In this document: positions 26,901 through 34,079 of the stretch, piece after piece
Layout: each line of letters opens with the position of its first letter
Numbering within the stretch: position 1 is the first letter of the stretch
The notes under the pieces: model-generated
Databases searched by the model: none
What the model was told of the DNA's origin: nothing
Seen by the model: the letters and a program-made list of their open reading frames with translations, nothing else
Program-made: the position numbers and the translations under genes
Origin: Telluria sp042683405
Lineage (GTDB): Bacteria > Pseudomonadota > Gammaproteobacteria > Burkholderiales > Burkholderiaceae_D
DNA: 64,000 nucleotides
Assembly: GCF_042683405.1 (NCBI RefSeq)
Contig: NZ_JBHUJS010000002.1
Coordinates: 434,001-498,000 of the forward strand
Reading direction: 5' to 3'

Positions 26901-27533
26901 GCACCAGGCCAGCGAGCCGTCGCGGCGCCGCAGCTGGGTTTCCATGGTATAGGAGTCGCCCTTGGCGAGCAGTTCGAGCGCCTTGACCCGGAACGCCGCG
27001 TAGACGATCGGGTCCGGGAACAACGCGTGGGCGGGCTCGCCGACCATCTCGCGCGCGCCATAGCCGAGCATTTGCGCGGCGCGCATGTTCCATTCGCGGA
27101 TCGTGCTTTCGCGGACGAACACGATGCCGACGGCCGCGTTCTCGAGCATCGCACGCTGCTCCATCAGCATGTTCTCGAGCACGGCGTGGTTGCTGCTCAA
27201 TCTGCGCACGTCGTTGAAGACCAGCGTCGTGCCGGGGTCGCCAAGGTTGGCGGGCACCGGCCGCGCGCTGACCTGCACCGTCACCTGCTGTTCGCCGGCC
27301 AGCAGCACGGCTTCCCACATCGCGTCCTCGTTGCAGGCGGCGCGCAACTGGGCTGCGGTCACGCCGGACAGGTGCTCGACGATATCCATGCCGGCGGCGT
27401 CGTGCCCCATCAGGCGGATGAACTGTGCATTTGCGAAGTGGACCACGCCTGCGGGATCGCAGACGCATGCGGGCAGGCCGATCAGCTCGAGCGCTTCGGC
27501 GACGAAATCGGAATTACTCGGTACTCGATCCAT
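23934..27533 (-). CDS. Multi-PAS GGDEF-EAL cyclic di-GMP protein
   Basis: A 1199-residue cytoplasmic signalling protein without membrane helices. It has six consecutive PAS units (about 6-110, 128-245, 250-370, 375-490, 495-610 and 615-735; the last five start with a similar NASVGI-type strand). A short coiled coil follows. The GGDEF diguanylate cyclase domain has intact GGDEF at 860-864 and an RxxD inhibitory site (RASD, about 851). The EAL domain has EVLLRW (E about 988), EFEITETAL, DDFGTGYSSLAYL and KIDRAFI. The catalytic residues of both domains appear intact, so it could make or degrade c-di-GMP. The PAS ligands are unknown. It is a single gene. Confidence 0.93.
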   Translation of the reverse strand: MDRVPSNSDFVAEALELIGLPACVCDPAGVVHFANAQFIRLMGHDAAGMDIVEHLSGVTAAQLRAACNEDAMWEAVLLAGEQQVTVQVSARPVPANLGDPGTTLVFNDVRRLSSNHAVLENMLMEQRAMLENAAVGIVFVRESTIREWNMRAAQMLGYGAREMVGEPAHALFPDPIVYAAFRVKALELLAKGDSYTMETQLRRRDGSLAWCRLNGRAINTSQPTSGSIWIIEDIDAQYRSEAKLGRTSLEMQAIMDNAPVAILFMRDSTIERYNQRFGEFFGFEADAGVGSNVAELFPSREQLQEVREVANALLAQGLTYQAEMSLRRQDGSTFWAHFYVYAINAGNTQQETIWIIDDRTAQKAREEATRRLLLEQKAILDNASVGIVFAARGRIVSGNPRIAEMFGYTPEEMGNLAAVDVFPSIESFVEFDREAAPLLGNGLPFEKHEYEFMRRDGSVFWCRVRAKPVDPDDARKGTIWILEDVTEARQRLIEVQAIMTNASISILFTKKRVITRYNRGFAEMFGYDGDEALGLSGRALYQSDEAHTAIRMQSAPLLAKGKPFQGEAEMVRKDGTTLWAQLIAYVVNPEDPSQGTIWILEDRTEQKRAEEELRNALLENQAILDTAVLGIAVVDGGRNLRCNQKMAELFGYHLAEIEGLPVRELYPDAEGRELARSETARDFNAGRASMGEYELVRKDGSRFWARLSGRPFDFSNPRGRSLWLVDDVTQRREAAEAVRRARDELEVRVLERTAELAGANALLQGEIVERRQAEARVHHMAYHDTLTGLPNRALLADRLDRAMLGAQRSERKLAVMFLDLDRFKTINDSLGHLTGDHLLKEVAARLCQSVRASDTVARLGGDEFVVLVPGIRNADESAQVAQKIIDALAAPVPFEGRTLHITPSIGICVYPDDGHDVETLMRHADAAMYHAKASGRNNYQFFTQRMNQAASQYFELESSLRNAQDRNEFELYYQPIMDIETRRVNTLEVLLRWSRPEMGLAMPDQFIPILEENGQIVTVGEWVIRKACEQSMAWLAEGREPVPLAVNLSPRQFMHRGLVDSVRRILDETGIDPSLIEFEITETALMQHGEHTLEVLGQINAMGIRLSIDDFGTGYSSLAYLKRFPVHKVKIDRAFIRDLEDSAEDRAIVAAIIALSDSLQLDVVAEGVETEGQFAQLREQGCDFAQGYLFSQPVPASSL

Positions 27534-27658
27534 GGAGGGTACCCGTGCGTGCGCCAGCCTCTCGCCGCCACGGTGTTTATCATTGTGGCGAGATCATAAT
27601 GCAAAAATGCAGTGGGTTTGGAGATTTTTTGGGGTTGGAAGTGTTCCCGGATGGGCCC

Positions 27659-27716
27659 GTCCCCTGATCTTTAGTTAGCATTCGCTGGCGACTGCTCCGG
27701 CTAAAGATCGGGGGAC
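27659..27716. repeat. Long hairpin with GTCCCC/GGGGAC ends after prpF
   Basis: Arms GTCCCC-t-GATCTTTAG (27659-27674) and CTAAAGATC-g-GGGGAC (27701-27716) pair over 15 of 16 positions around a 26-nt loop. It lies 8 bp beyond the prpF stop. No T-run follows in either direction, so it is not a standard terminator. It shares the GGGGAC theme of other repeats here. Confidence 0.75.
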
Positions 27717-27723
27717 CGTCTCC

Positions 27724-28914
27724 TTAGAACGCGTCGCCGGGAACGCGGACGAATCCTTCCATCAGCACGCGCGCGCTGCGGCTCATGATCGCCTTCTTCA
27801 CGCTCCACTCGCCGTTTTCTTGCGTTGCCTCCGCGCCCACGCGCAGCGTGCCGGACGGATGGCCGAAACGCACCGCGTTGCGCGAACCGCCGCCCGCCGC
27901 CAGGTTGACCAGCGTGCCCGGGACGGCTGCCGCGGTGCCGATCGCCACCGCCGCCGTGCCCATCATCGCGTGGTGCAGCTTGCCCATCGAGAGCGCGCGC
28001 ACCAGCAGGTCGACATCGCCTGCCGCGACCTGCTTGCCGCTCGACGCGACGTAGTCCGCAGGCGGCGCGACAAACGCGACTTTCGGCGTGTGCTGGCGGC
28101 GCACCGCTTCGTCGACATGCGCGATCAGGCCCATGCGCACCGCCGCATGCGCGCGGATGGTTTCGAACATGGCCAGCGCCCTTGCGTCGCCGTTGATTGC
28201 TTCCTGCAGCTCGGTTCCGCTGTAGCCGATGGCGTCCGCGTTCACGAAGACGATCGGGATGCCGGCGTTGATCATCGTGGCCTTGAGCGTGCCCACGCCC
28301 GGCACTTCGAGGTCGTCCACCAGCCGCCCGGTCGGGAACATGGCGCCGCCGGCGCCCTCCTCGTCCGCCGCCGGGTCGAGGAACTCGATCTGCACTTCGG
28401 CCGCCGGGAAGGTGACGCCGTCCAGCTCGAAGTCGCCGGTCTCCTGCACCTGCCCGTCCGTCATCGGCACGTGCGCGATGATGGTCTTGCCGATGTTGGC
28501 CTGCCAGATGCGCACGGTGGCGATGCCGTCGCGCGGCACGCGGGCCGGATCGACCAGGCCGGCCGACACCGCGAACGAGCCGACTGCGGAAGACAGGTTG
28601 CCGCAGTTGCCGCTCCAGTCCACGAATGCGGCGTCGATCGACACCTGGCCGAACAGGTAGTCGACATCGTGGCCCGGCTTGTCGCTGGCCGACAGGATGA
28701 CCGCCTTGCTGGTGCTGGAGGTGCCGCCGCCCATGCCGTCGATCTGCTTGCCGTAGGGGTCGGGGCTGCCGATCACGCGCAGCAGTAGCGCGTCGCGTGC
28801 CAGGCCGGGGACCTGGGCAGCCGCGGGCAGGTCCTGCAGGCGGAAGAAGACGCCCTTGCTGGTGCCGCCGCGCATGTAGGTGGCGGGGATTTTGATTTGT
28901 GGTGCGTGGGACAT
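27724..28914 (-). CDS. prpF: 2-methylaconitate cis-trans isomerase
   Basis: A 396-residue enzyme of the PrpF/DUF453 family, with a diaminopimelate epimerase-like fold. It isomerises 2-methyl-trans-aconitate so that it can be hydrated in the AcnD version of the 2-methylcitrate cycle. Key stretches are YMRGGTSKGVFF, QIDGMGGGTSSTSKAVIL and DWSGNCGNLSSAVG. The start ATG at 28914 follows AGGAAAACG. It is the last gene of prpB-prpC-acnD-prpF, separated from acnD by a hairpin-rich 122-bp gap. That gap may lower its expression. Confidence 0.94.
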   Translation of the reverse strand: MSHAPQIKIPATYMRGGTSKGVFFRLQDLPAAAQVPGLARDALLLRVIGSPDPYGKQIDGMGGGTSSTSKAVILSASDKPGHDVDYLFGQVSIDAAFVDWSGNCGNLSSAVGSFAVSAGLVDPARVPRDGIATVRIWQANIGKTIIAHVPMTDGQVQETGDFELDGVTFPAAEVQIEFLDPAADEEGAGGAMFPTGRLVDDLEVPGVGTLKATMINAGIPIVFVNADAIGYSGTELQEAINGDARALAMFETIRAHAAVRMGLIAHVDEAVRRQHTPKVAFVAPPADYVASSGKQVAAGDVDLLVRALSMGKLHHAMMGTAAVAIGTAAAVPGTLVNLAAGGGSRNAVRFGHPSGTLRVGAEATQENGEWSVKKAIMSRSARVLMEGFVRVPGDAF

Positions 28915-28935
28915 ATCGTTTTCCTGAAAAGCGTC

Positions 28936-29031
28936 GTCCCCGCGCAGGCGGGGACCCATAGCGTGCTTGCGGGAGATGTTGGCATCATCTCGTCGGTGCA
29001 CCCGGCATGGGTCCCCAGCGTGCGCGGGGAC
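28936..29031. repeat. Pair of inverted GTCCCC/GGGGAC hairpins between acnD and prpF
   Basis: Hairpin 1 is GTCCCCGC-4-GCGGGGAC (28936-28955). Hairpin 2 is GTCCCC-9-GGGGAC (29011-29031). The flanks GGGGACCCAT and ATGGGTCCCC are inverted relative to each other, so the whole 96 bp is a paired REP-like unit. It lies within the prp operon, just after the acnD stop. Confidence 0.75.
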
Positions 29032-29036
29032 GGCGG

Positions 29037-31640
29037 TTATGCGGCTTTGGAGGTGGTGGTCTGCTCGAGGAAGTCCTGGGCGAAGCGCTGCAACACGCCG
29101 CCCGCTTCGTAGATCGACACCTCTTCCGCCGTGTCGAGGCGGCACGTCACCGGCACTTCCAGTGTGTCGCCGTTCCTGCGGTGGATGACCAGCGTGAGCG
29201 TGGCGCGCGGGGTGCGCTCGCCCGTCACGTCGAAGGTCTCGGTGCCGTCGATGCCCAGCGTCAGGCGGTTGACGCCCGGCTTGAACTCCAGCGGCAGCAC
29301 GCCCATGCCCACCAGGTTGGTGCGGTGGATGCGCTCGAAGCCTTCCGCCACGATCGCTTCCACGCCGGCCAGGCGCACGCCCTTGGCTGCCCAGTCGCGC
29401 GAGGAACCCTGGCCATAGTCGGCGCCGGCGATGATGATCAGGGGCTGCTTGCGCTCCATGTAGGTCTCGATCGCTTCCCACATGCGGGTGACCTTCCCTT
29501 CCGGCTCGATGCGGGCCAGCGAACCGGCCTTCACTTTGCCGTCCACGACCACCATCTCGTTCTTGAGGGTCGGGTTGGCAAAGGTCGCGCGCTGCGCGGT
29601 CAGGTGGTCGCCGCGGTGGGTGGCGTAGGAATTGAAGTCCTCCTCCGGCAGTCCCATCTTGTGCAGGTACTCGCCTGCGGCGCTGTCCAGCATGATCGCG
29701 TTCGACGGCGACAGGTGGTCGGTGGTGATGTTGTCGCCCAGGACCGCCAGCGGCCGCATGCCCGCCAGCGTGCGCACGCCAGCCAGCGCGCCTTCCCAGT
29801 ACGGCGGACGGCGGATGTAGGTGCTCATCGGACGCCAGTCGTACAGCGGGCTGACCTTCTGGCCGTCGTCAACCTGGACGGCGAACATCGGGGTGTACAC
29901 CTTGCGGAACTGCTCGGGCTTGACGCTCGACTCGACGATCGCATCGATTTCCTCGTCGGACGGCCAGATGTCGGCCAGCTTGACCGGATTGCCGCCGGCG
30001 TCGTAGCCCAGGATGTCCTTCTCGATGTCGAAGCGGATCGTGCCCGCGATCGCGTAGGCCACCACCAGCGGCGGCGAGGCCAGGAAGGCCTGCTTGGCGT
30101 ACGGGTGGATGCGGCCGTCGAAGTTGCGGTTGCCCGACAGGACCGCGGTCGCGTACAGGTCGCGCTCCACCACTTCCTTCTGGATCACCGGATCGAGCGC
30201 GCCGCTCATGCCGTTGCAGGTGGTGCAGGCGAATGCGACCACGCCAAAGCCCAGCTTTTCCAGCTCCGGCATCAGCTTCGCTTCTTCGAGGTACAGCGCG
30301 ACGGCCTTGGAGCCCGGCGCCAGCGAGCTCTTGACCCAAGGCTTGCGCTGCAGGCCGACGCGGTTGGCGTTACGCGCCAGCAGGCCGGCCGCGATCATGT
30401 TGCGCGGGTTGTTGGTGTTGGTGCAGCTGGTGATGGCGGCGATGATCACCGCGCCGTCCGGCATCAGGCCCGGTTCGTTCTCGACCACGCCCGAGATGCC
30501 GCGCGCGGCCAGTTCCGAGGTCGGCACGCGCTTGTGCGGATTGGACGGGCCGGCGATATTGCGCACCACCGACGACAGGTCGAAGCTGAGCGTGCGCTCG
30601 TACTCGGCGGTCTTGAGGCTGTCGGCCCACAGGCCGGTTTCCCTGGCATAGGTCTCGACCAGCTGGACCAGTTCCTCGTCGCGGCCGGTCAGCTTCAGGT
30701 ACTTGATGGTCTGCTCGTCGATGTAGAACATCGCGGCGGTGGAGCCGAACTCCGGCGCCATGTTGGAGATGGTCGCGCGATCGCCCAGCGTCAGGTGGGC
30801 CGCGCCTTCGCCGTAGAACTCGAGGTAGGAGGACACGACCTTGGCGTTCCGCAGGAACTCGGTCAGCGCCAGCACGATGTCGGTGGCAGTGATGCCAGGC
30901 TGCGGCTTGCCGGTCAGCTCGACGCCGATGATGTCCGGCAGGCGCATGTACGACGCGCGGCCCAGCATCACGCTCTCCGCTTCCAGGCCGCCCACGCCGA
31001 TGGCAATCACGCCCAGCGCATCGACCATCGGGGTGTGCGAGTCGGTGCCGACCAGGGAGTCCGGATAGGCCACGCCATCGCTCACCTGGATCACAGGCGA
31101 CATGCGCTCGAGGTTGATCTGGTGCAGGATGCCGTTCCCCGGTGGGATCACGTCGACGTTCTTGAACGCCTTCTTGGTCCAGTTGATGAAGTCGAAGCGG
31201 TCTTCGTTACGGCGGTCTTCGATCGCGCGGTTCTTCTCGAACGCGTCGGGGTCGAAACCGCCGCATTCGACCGCCAGCGAGTGGTCCACCACCAGCTGGG
31301 TCGGCACGACCGGGTTGACCATCGCCGGATCGCCACCTTCGGCGGCGATCGCGTCGCGCAGGCCGGCCAGGTCGACCAGCGCGGTCTGGCCCAGGATGTC
31401 GTGGCAGACCACGCGCGCCGGGAACCATGGGAAATCGAGGTCGCGCTTGCGCTCGATGATCTGGGTCAGCGAGGCTTCGAGCGCCTCGGGCTCGCAGCGG
31501 CGCACCAGGTTCTCGGCCAGCACGCGCGAGGTGTACGGGAGCTTGTCCCAGGCGCCGGGCTGGATGGCATCGACTGCGGCGCGCGCGTCGAAGTAGTCCA
31601 GGCTGGTGCCAGGGAGCGGTTTGCGGTGATTAGCGTTCAT
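29037..31640 (-). CDS. acnD: 2-methylcitrate dehydratase, Fe-S dependent (AcnD)
   Basis: An 867-residue aconitase-family [4Fe-4S] enzyme. Cluster cysteines are in ITSCTNTNNPRN and FACTTCNGMSG. Other aconitase motifs are VGTDSHTPMVDALGVIAIGVGG, GDNITTDHLSPSNAI and GADYGQGSSRDWAAKG. In this context (between prpC and prpF) it is AcnD, which replaces PrpD in dehydrating 2-methylcitrate to the trans isomer handled by PrpF. It is slightly shorter than housekeeping AcnA. The start at 31640 begins MNANHRKPLPGTSLDYFD, as in AcnD proteins. The next gene upstream (prpC) ends 47 bp away. Confidence 0.94.
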   Translation of the reverse strand: MNANHRKPLPGTSLDYFDARAAVDAIQPGAWDKLPYTSRVLAENLVRRCEPEALEASLTQIIERKRDLDFPWFPARVVCHDILGQTALVDLAGLRDAIAAEGGDPAMVNPVVPTQLVVDHSLAVECGGFDPDAFEKNRAIEDRRNEDRFDFINWTKKAFKNVDVIPPGNGILHQINLERMSPVIQVSDGVAYPDSLVGTDSHTPMVDALGVIAIGVGGLEAESVMLGRASYMRLPDIIGVELTGKPQPGITATDIVLALTEFLRNAKVVSSYLEFYGEGAAHLTLGDRATISNMAPEFGSTAAMFYIDEQTIKYLKLTGRDEELVQLVETYARETGLWADSLKTAEYERTLSFDLSSVVRNIAGPSNPHKRVPTSELAARGISGVVENEPGLMPDGAVIIAAITSCTNTNNPRNMIAAGLLARNANRVGLQRKPWVKSSLAPGSKAVALYLEEAKLMPELEKLGFGVVAFACTTCNGMSGALDPVIQKEVVERDLYATAVLSGNRNFDGRIHPYAKQAFLASPPLVVAYAIAGTIRFDIEKDILGYDAGGNPVKLADIWPSDEEIDAIVESSVKPEQFRKVYTPMFAVQVDDGQKVSPLYDWRPMSTYIRRPPYWEGALAGVRTLAGMRPLAVLGDNITTDHLSPSNAIMLDSAAGEYLHKMGLPEEDFNSYATHRGDHLTAQRATFANPTLKNEMVVVDGKVKAGSLARIEPEGKVTRMWEAIETYMERKQPLIIIAGADYGQGSSRDWAAKGVRLAGVEAIVAEGFERIHRTNLVGMGVLPLEFKPGVNRLTLGIDGTETFDVTGERTPRATLTLVIHRRNGDTLEVPVTCRLDTAEEVSIYEAGGVLQRFAQDFLEQTTTSKAA

Positions 31641-31687
31641 TTCAATTCCTCGGCCGCCCCGGAACCCATGGTCCCGGGGCGACGGTT

Positions 31688-32851
31688 TTACTTGCGGTCC
31701 TTCAGGGGCACGAACTGCAGGTCTTCCGGACCCACGTAGTTCGCGCTCGGACGGATGATCTTGTTGTCGATGCGCTGCTCGATGATGTGCGCAGCCCAGC
31801 CGGACGTGCGCGAGATGACGAACAGCGGCGTGAACATCGCGGTCGGCACGCCCATCATGTGGTACGACACGGCCGAGAACCAGTCCAGGTTCGGGAACAT
31901 CTTCTTGATATCCCACATGACCGTTTCCAGGCGCTCGGCGATGTCGAACATCTTCATCGAGCCGGCTTCCTGCGACAGCGAACGCGCCACTTCCTTGATC
32001 ACCTTGTTGCGCGGATCGGAGATGGTGTACACCGGGTGGCCGAAGCCGATTACCACTTCCTTGTTGGCGACGCGGTTGCGGATGTCGGTCTCGGCTTCGT
32101 CGGCGCTGTCGTAGCGCTTCTGGATGTCCAGCGCCACTTCGTTGGCGCCGCCGTGCTTCGGGCCGCGCAGCGCGCCGATCGCGCCGGTGATGGCCGAGTG
32201 GATGTCCGAGCCGGTGCCGGCGATGACGCGCGCGGTGAAGGTCGATGCGTTGAACTCGTGTTCCGCGTACAGGATCAGCGAGGTGTGCATGGCCTGGACC
32301 CACGAATCGCGCGGCTTCTCGCCGTGCAGCAGGTGCAGGAAGTGGCCGCCGATCGAATCGTCGTCGGTCTCGGTGTCGATGCGCTTTCCGTTGTGGCTGA
32401 AGTGGTACCAGTACAGCAGCATCGAGCCGAACGAGGCCATCAGGCGGTCGGCGATGTCGCGCGCGCCGGCGATGTTGTGATCGTCCTTCTCAGGCAGGGC
32501 GCAGCCCAGCGCCGATACGCCGGTGCGCATCACGTCCATCGGGTGCGCGCCGGCAGGCAGCGCTTCCAGCGCCAGCTTGACTGCCTGCGGCAGGCCGCGC
32601 AGCGATTTCAGCTTGCCCTTGTAGGCGGCCAGTTCGGCCACGTTCGGCAGCTTGCCGTGCACCAGCAGGTAGGCGATTTCTTCGAACTCGCAGGCGTCGG
32701 CCACGTCCAGGATGTCGTAGCCGCGGTAGTGCAGGTCGTTGCCGCTCTTGCCCACGGAGCACAGCGCGGTGTTACCGGCGGCGACGCCGGACAGTGCGAC
32801 GGATTTCTTTGGCTTGAAGGCGACTGCTTCTGCTGCAGTTTTTTCGGTCAT
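31688..32851 (-). CDS. prpC: 2-methylcitrate synthase
   Basis: A 387-residue citrate synthase-family enzyme condensing propionyl-CoA with oxaloacetate. The active-site histidines lie in LRGPKHGGANEVAL and VIGFGHPVYTISDPRNK. The short N-terminus and LSGVAAGNTALCSVGKSGNDLHYRGYDI are typical of PrpC rather than the larger hexameric citrate synthase GltA. It lies 17 bp downstream of prpB, clearly in the same operon. Confidence 0.95.
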   Translation of the reverse strand: MTEKTAAEAVAFKPKKSVALSGVAAGNTALCSVGKSGNDLHYRGYDILDVADACEFEEIAYLLVHGKLPNVAELAAYKGKLKSLRGLPQAVKLALEALPAGAHPMDVMRTGVSALGCALPEKDDHNIAGARDIADRLMASFGSMLLYWYHFSHNGKRIDTETDDDSIGGHFLHLLHGEKPRDSWVQAMHTSLILYAEHEFNASTFTARVIAGTGSDIHSAITGAIGALRGPKHGGANEVALDIQKRYDSADEAETDIRNRVANKEVVIGFGHPVYTISDPRNKVIKEVARSLSQEAGSMKMFDIAERLETVMWDIKKMFPNLDWFSAVSYHMMGVPTAMFTPLFVISRTSGWAAHIIEQRIDNKIIRPSANYVGPEDLQFVPLKDRK

Positions 32852-32868
32852 GGAAATTCTCCTGGGGT

Positions 32869-33756
32869 TTATTTGTTCTTGGCTTGTGCGAACAGCGCGT
32901 CGAGGTGCTGCTCGTACTTGTGGTAATCGATGCGGTCATACAGTTCGGCGCGGGTCTGCATCGTGTCGACCACGTTCTTCTGCGTGCCATCGCGGCGGAT
33001 CGCGCCGTACACGTTTTCGGCCGCCTTGTTCATCGCGCGGAAAGCCGACAGGGGATACAGCACCAGGCCGACATCGGCCCCCTTCAGTTCCTCGACCGTG
33101 AACAGGGGCGTCGAGCCGAACTCGGTGATGTTGGCCAGGATTGGCACTTTAACCGCTTTCGCGAATTGCGAATACATCTCGAGGCTGGTGATCGCTTCCG
33201 GGAAGATCATGTCGGCGCCGGCTTCGACGCACGCCACGGCGCGGTCGATCGCCGCGTCCAGTCCTTCCACCGCCAGCGCGTCGGTGCGCGCCATGATCAC
33301 GAAGTCCTCGTCGGTGCGCGCGTCGGCCGCGGCCTTGATGCGGTCCACCATCTCGCCCTTGCTGACGATTTCCTTGCCCGGACGGTGACCGCAGCGCTTG
33401 GCGCCGACCTGGTCTTCGATGTGGCAGGCAGCCGCGCCGAACTTGATCATCGAGCGCACGGTACGGGCGACGTTGAAGGCGGAAGCGCCAAAGCCCGTGT
33501 CCACGTCGACCAGCAGCGGCAGGTCGCACACGTCGGTAATGCGGCGCACGTCGGTCAGCACGTCGTCCAGGTTGGAAATGCCAAGGTCGGGCAGGCCCAG
33601 CGAACCGGCCGCGACGCCGCCGCCGGACAGGTAGATGGCCTTGAAGCCGGCGCGTTTTGCCAGCAGCGCGTGATTGGCGTTGATCGCGCCCACGACCTGC
33701 AGCGGCGATTCTTCCTGGACTGCGCGGCGGAACAGCGCGCCTGGTGTTGGTTTCAT
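32869..33756 (-). CDS. prpB: 2-methylisocitrate lyase
   Basis: A 295-residue isocitrate lyase-superfamily enzyme splitting 2-methylisocitrate into pyruvate and succinate. Visible motifs are YLSGGGVAAGSLGLPD, the metal-binding DVDTGFG and the catalytic KRCGHRPGKEIV (cysteine base). It is the first gene of the operon. The ATG at 33756 has AAGGGAAG upstream; the sigma-54 promoter is 46 bp further up. An earlier in-frame ATG at 33810 overlaps the promoter and was rejected. Confidence 0.96.
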   Translation of the reverse strand: MKPTPGALFRRAVQEESPLQVVGAINANHALLAKRAGFKAIYLSGGGVAAGSLGLPDLGISNLDDVLTDVRRITDVCDLPLLVDVDTGFGASAFNVARTVRSMIKFGAAACHIEDQVGAKRCGHRPGKEIVSKGEMVDRIKAAADARTDEDFVIMARTDALAVEGLDAAIDRAVACVEAGADMIFPEAITSLEMYSQFAKAVKVPILANITEFGSTPLFTVEELKGADVGLVLYPLSAFRAMNKAAENVYGAIRRDGTQKNVVDTMQTRAELYDRIDYHKYEQHLDALFAQAKNK

Positions 33757-33801
33757 GCTTCTTCCCTTCAGGATGTTCGGGTGGGTAATGGGCAATATCA
33801 C

Positions 33802-33817
33802 TGCAAGCATCGTGCCA
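33802..33817 (-). promoter_or_regulatory. prpB: Sigma-54 promoter of the prp operon
   Basis: Read on the minus strand the sequence is TGGCACG-ATGC-TTGCA. This is an exact fit to the -24/-12 consensus TGGCACG-N4-TTGC(A/T). It lies 46 bp upstream of the prpB start codon. The divergent prpR encodes a sigma-54 activator, which makes the assignment strong. Confidence 0.9.
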
Positions 33818-33891
33818 GCAGCGAAACTGGCCTGCCCCTGTGCCTGATCAAAGACTTACAAGCGTTTGGGTCCAACTACGTATCTTACAGC

Positions 33892-34079
33892 GTTTCAGCT
33901 CGCAACATACGGTGCAACATGAAACAAAAATGAAACGTGGCAAGAAGCCTTCTGCGAGATGTCTCGCCGACCGGACGACTTTGGCAACTCCGGCACCACG
34001 CCTGCGGCCGGCGAACCATTGGAGCCTGAAACTGTTTCAAAATGAAACAAGACGGTGCGAAATACACTACACTTGAAAC
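33892..34079. promoter_or_regulatory. Array of TGAAAC/GTTTCA sites, probable PrpR enhancers
   Basis: Seven copies of the hexamer or its complement occur in 188 bp. They include a dyad GTTTCA-3-TGAAAC (34034-34048) next to another TGAAAC (34027), and a direct pair 11 bp apart (33920, 33931). They lie 75-260 bp upstream of the sigma-54 promoter, the usual range for an enhancer. The copy touching the prpR ATG suggests autoregulation. Confidence 0.65.

Larger units (their letters stand above)
33757..34079. other. 323-bp prpB/prpR control region
   Basis: This divergent gap contains no gene. It holds a consensus sigma-54 promoter for prpB at 33802-33817. It also holds copies of TGAAAC (or its complement GTTTCA) at 33892, 33920, 33931, 34027, 34034, 34043 and 34074, the last abutting the prpR start codon. 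These are the likely PrpR enhancer sites. See the separate entries. Confidence 0.75.

Noticed and set aside
24006..27599. Very long plus-strand open frame opposite the GGDEF-EAL gene
   Set aside because: It is an antisense shadow caused by high third-position GC. The minus-strand frame encodes an unmistakable PAS-GGDEF-EAL protein.
27659..27716. Hairpin after prpF as a rho-independent terminator
   Set aside because: There is no run of T on either side of the stem. It is kept only as a repeat.
29007..31739. 910-codon plus-strand open frame opposite acnD
   Set aside because: A shadow of the aconitase gene; its translation has no domain and no ribosome-binding site.
33840..34076. 78-codon frame in the prpB/prpR control region
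   Set aside because: It crosses the TGAAAC operator array and has no ribosome-binding site or family resemblance; the region is regulatory.
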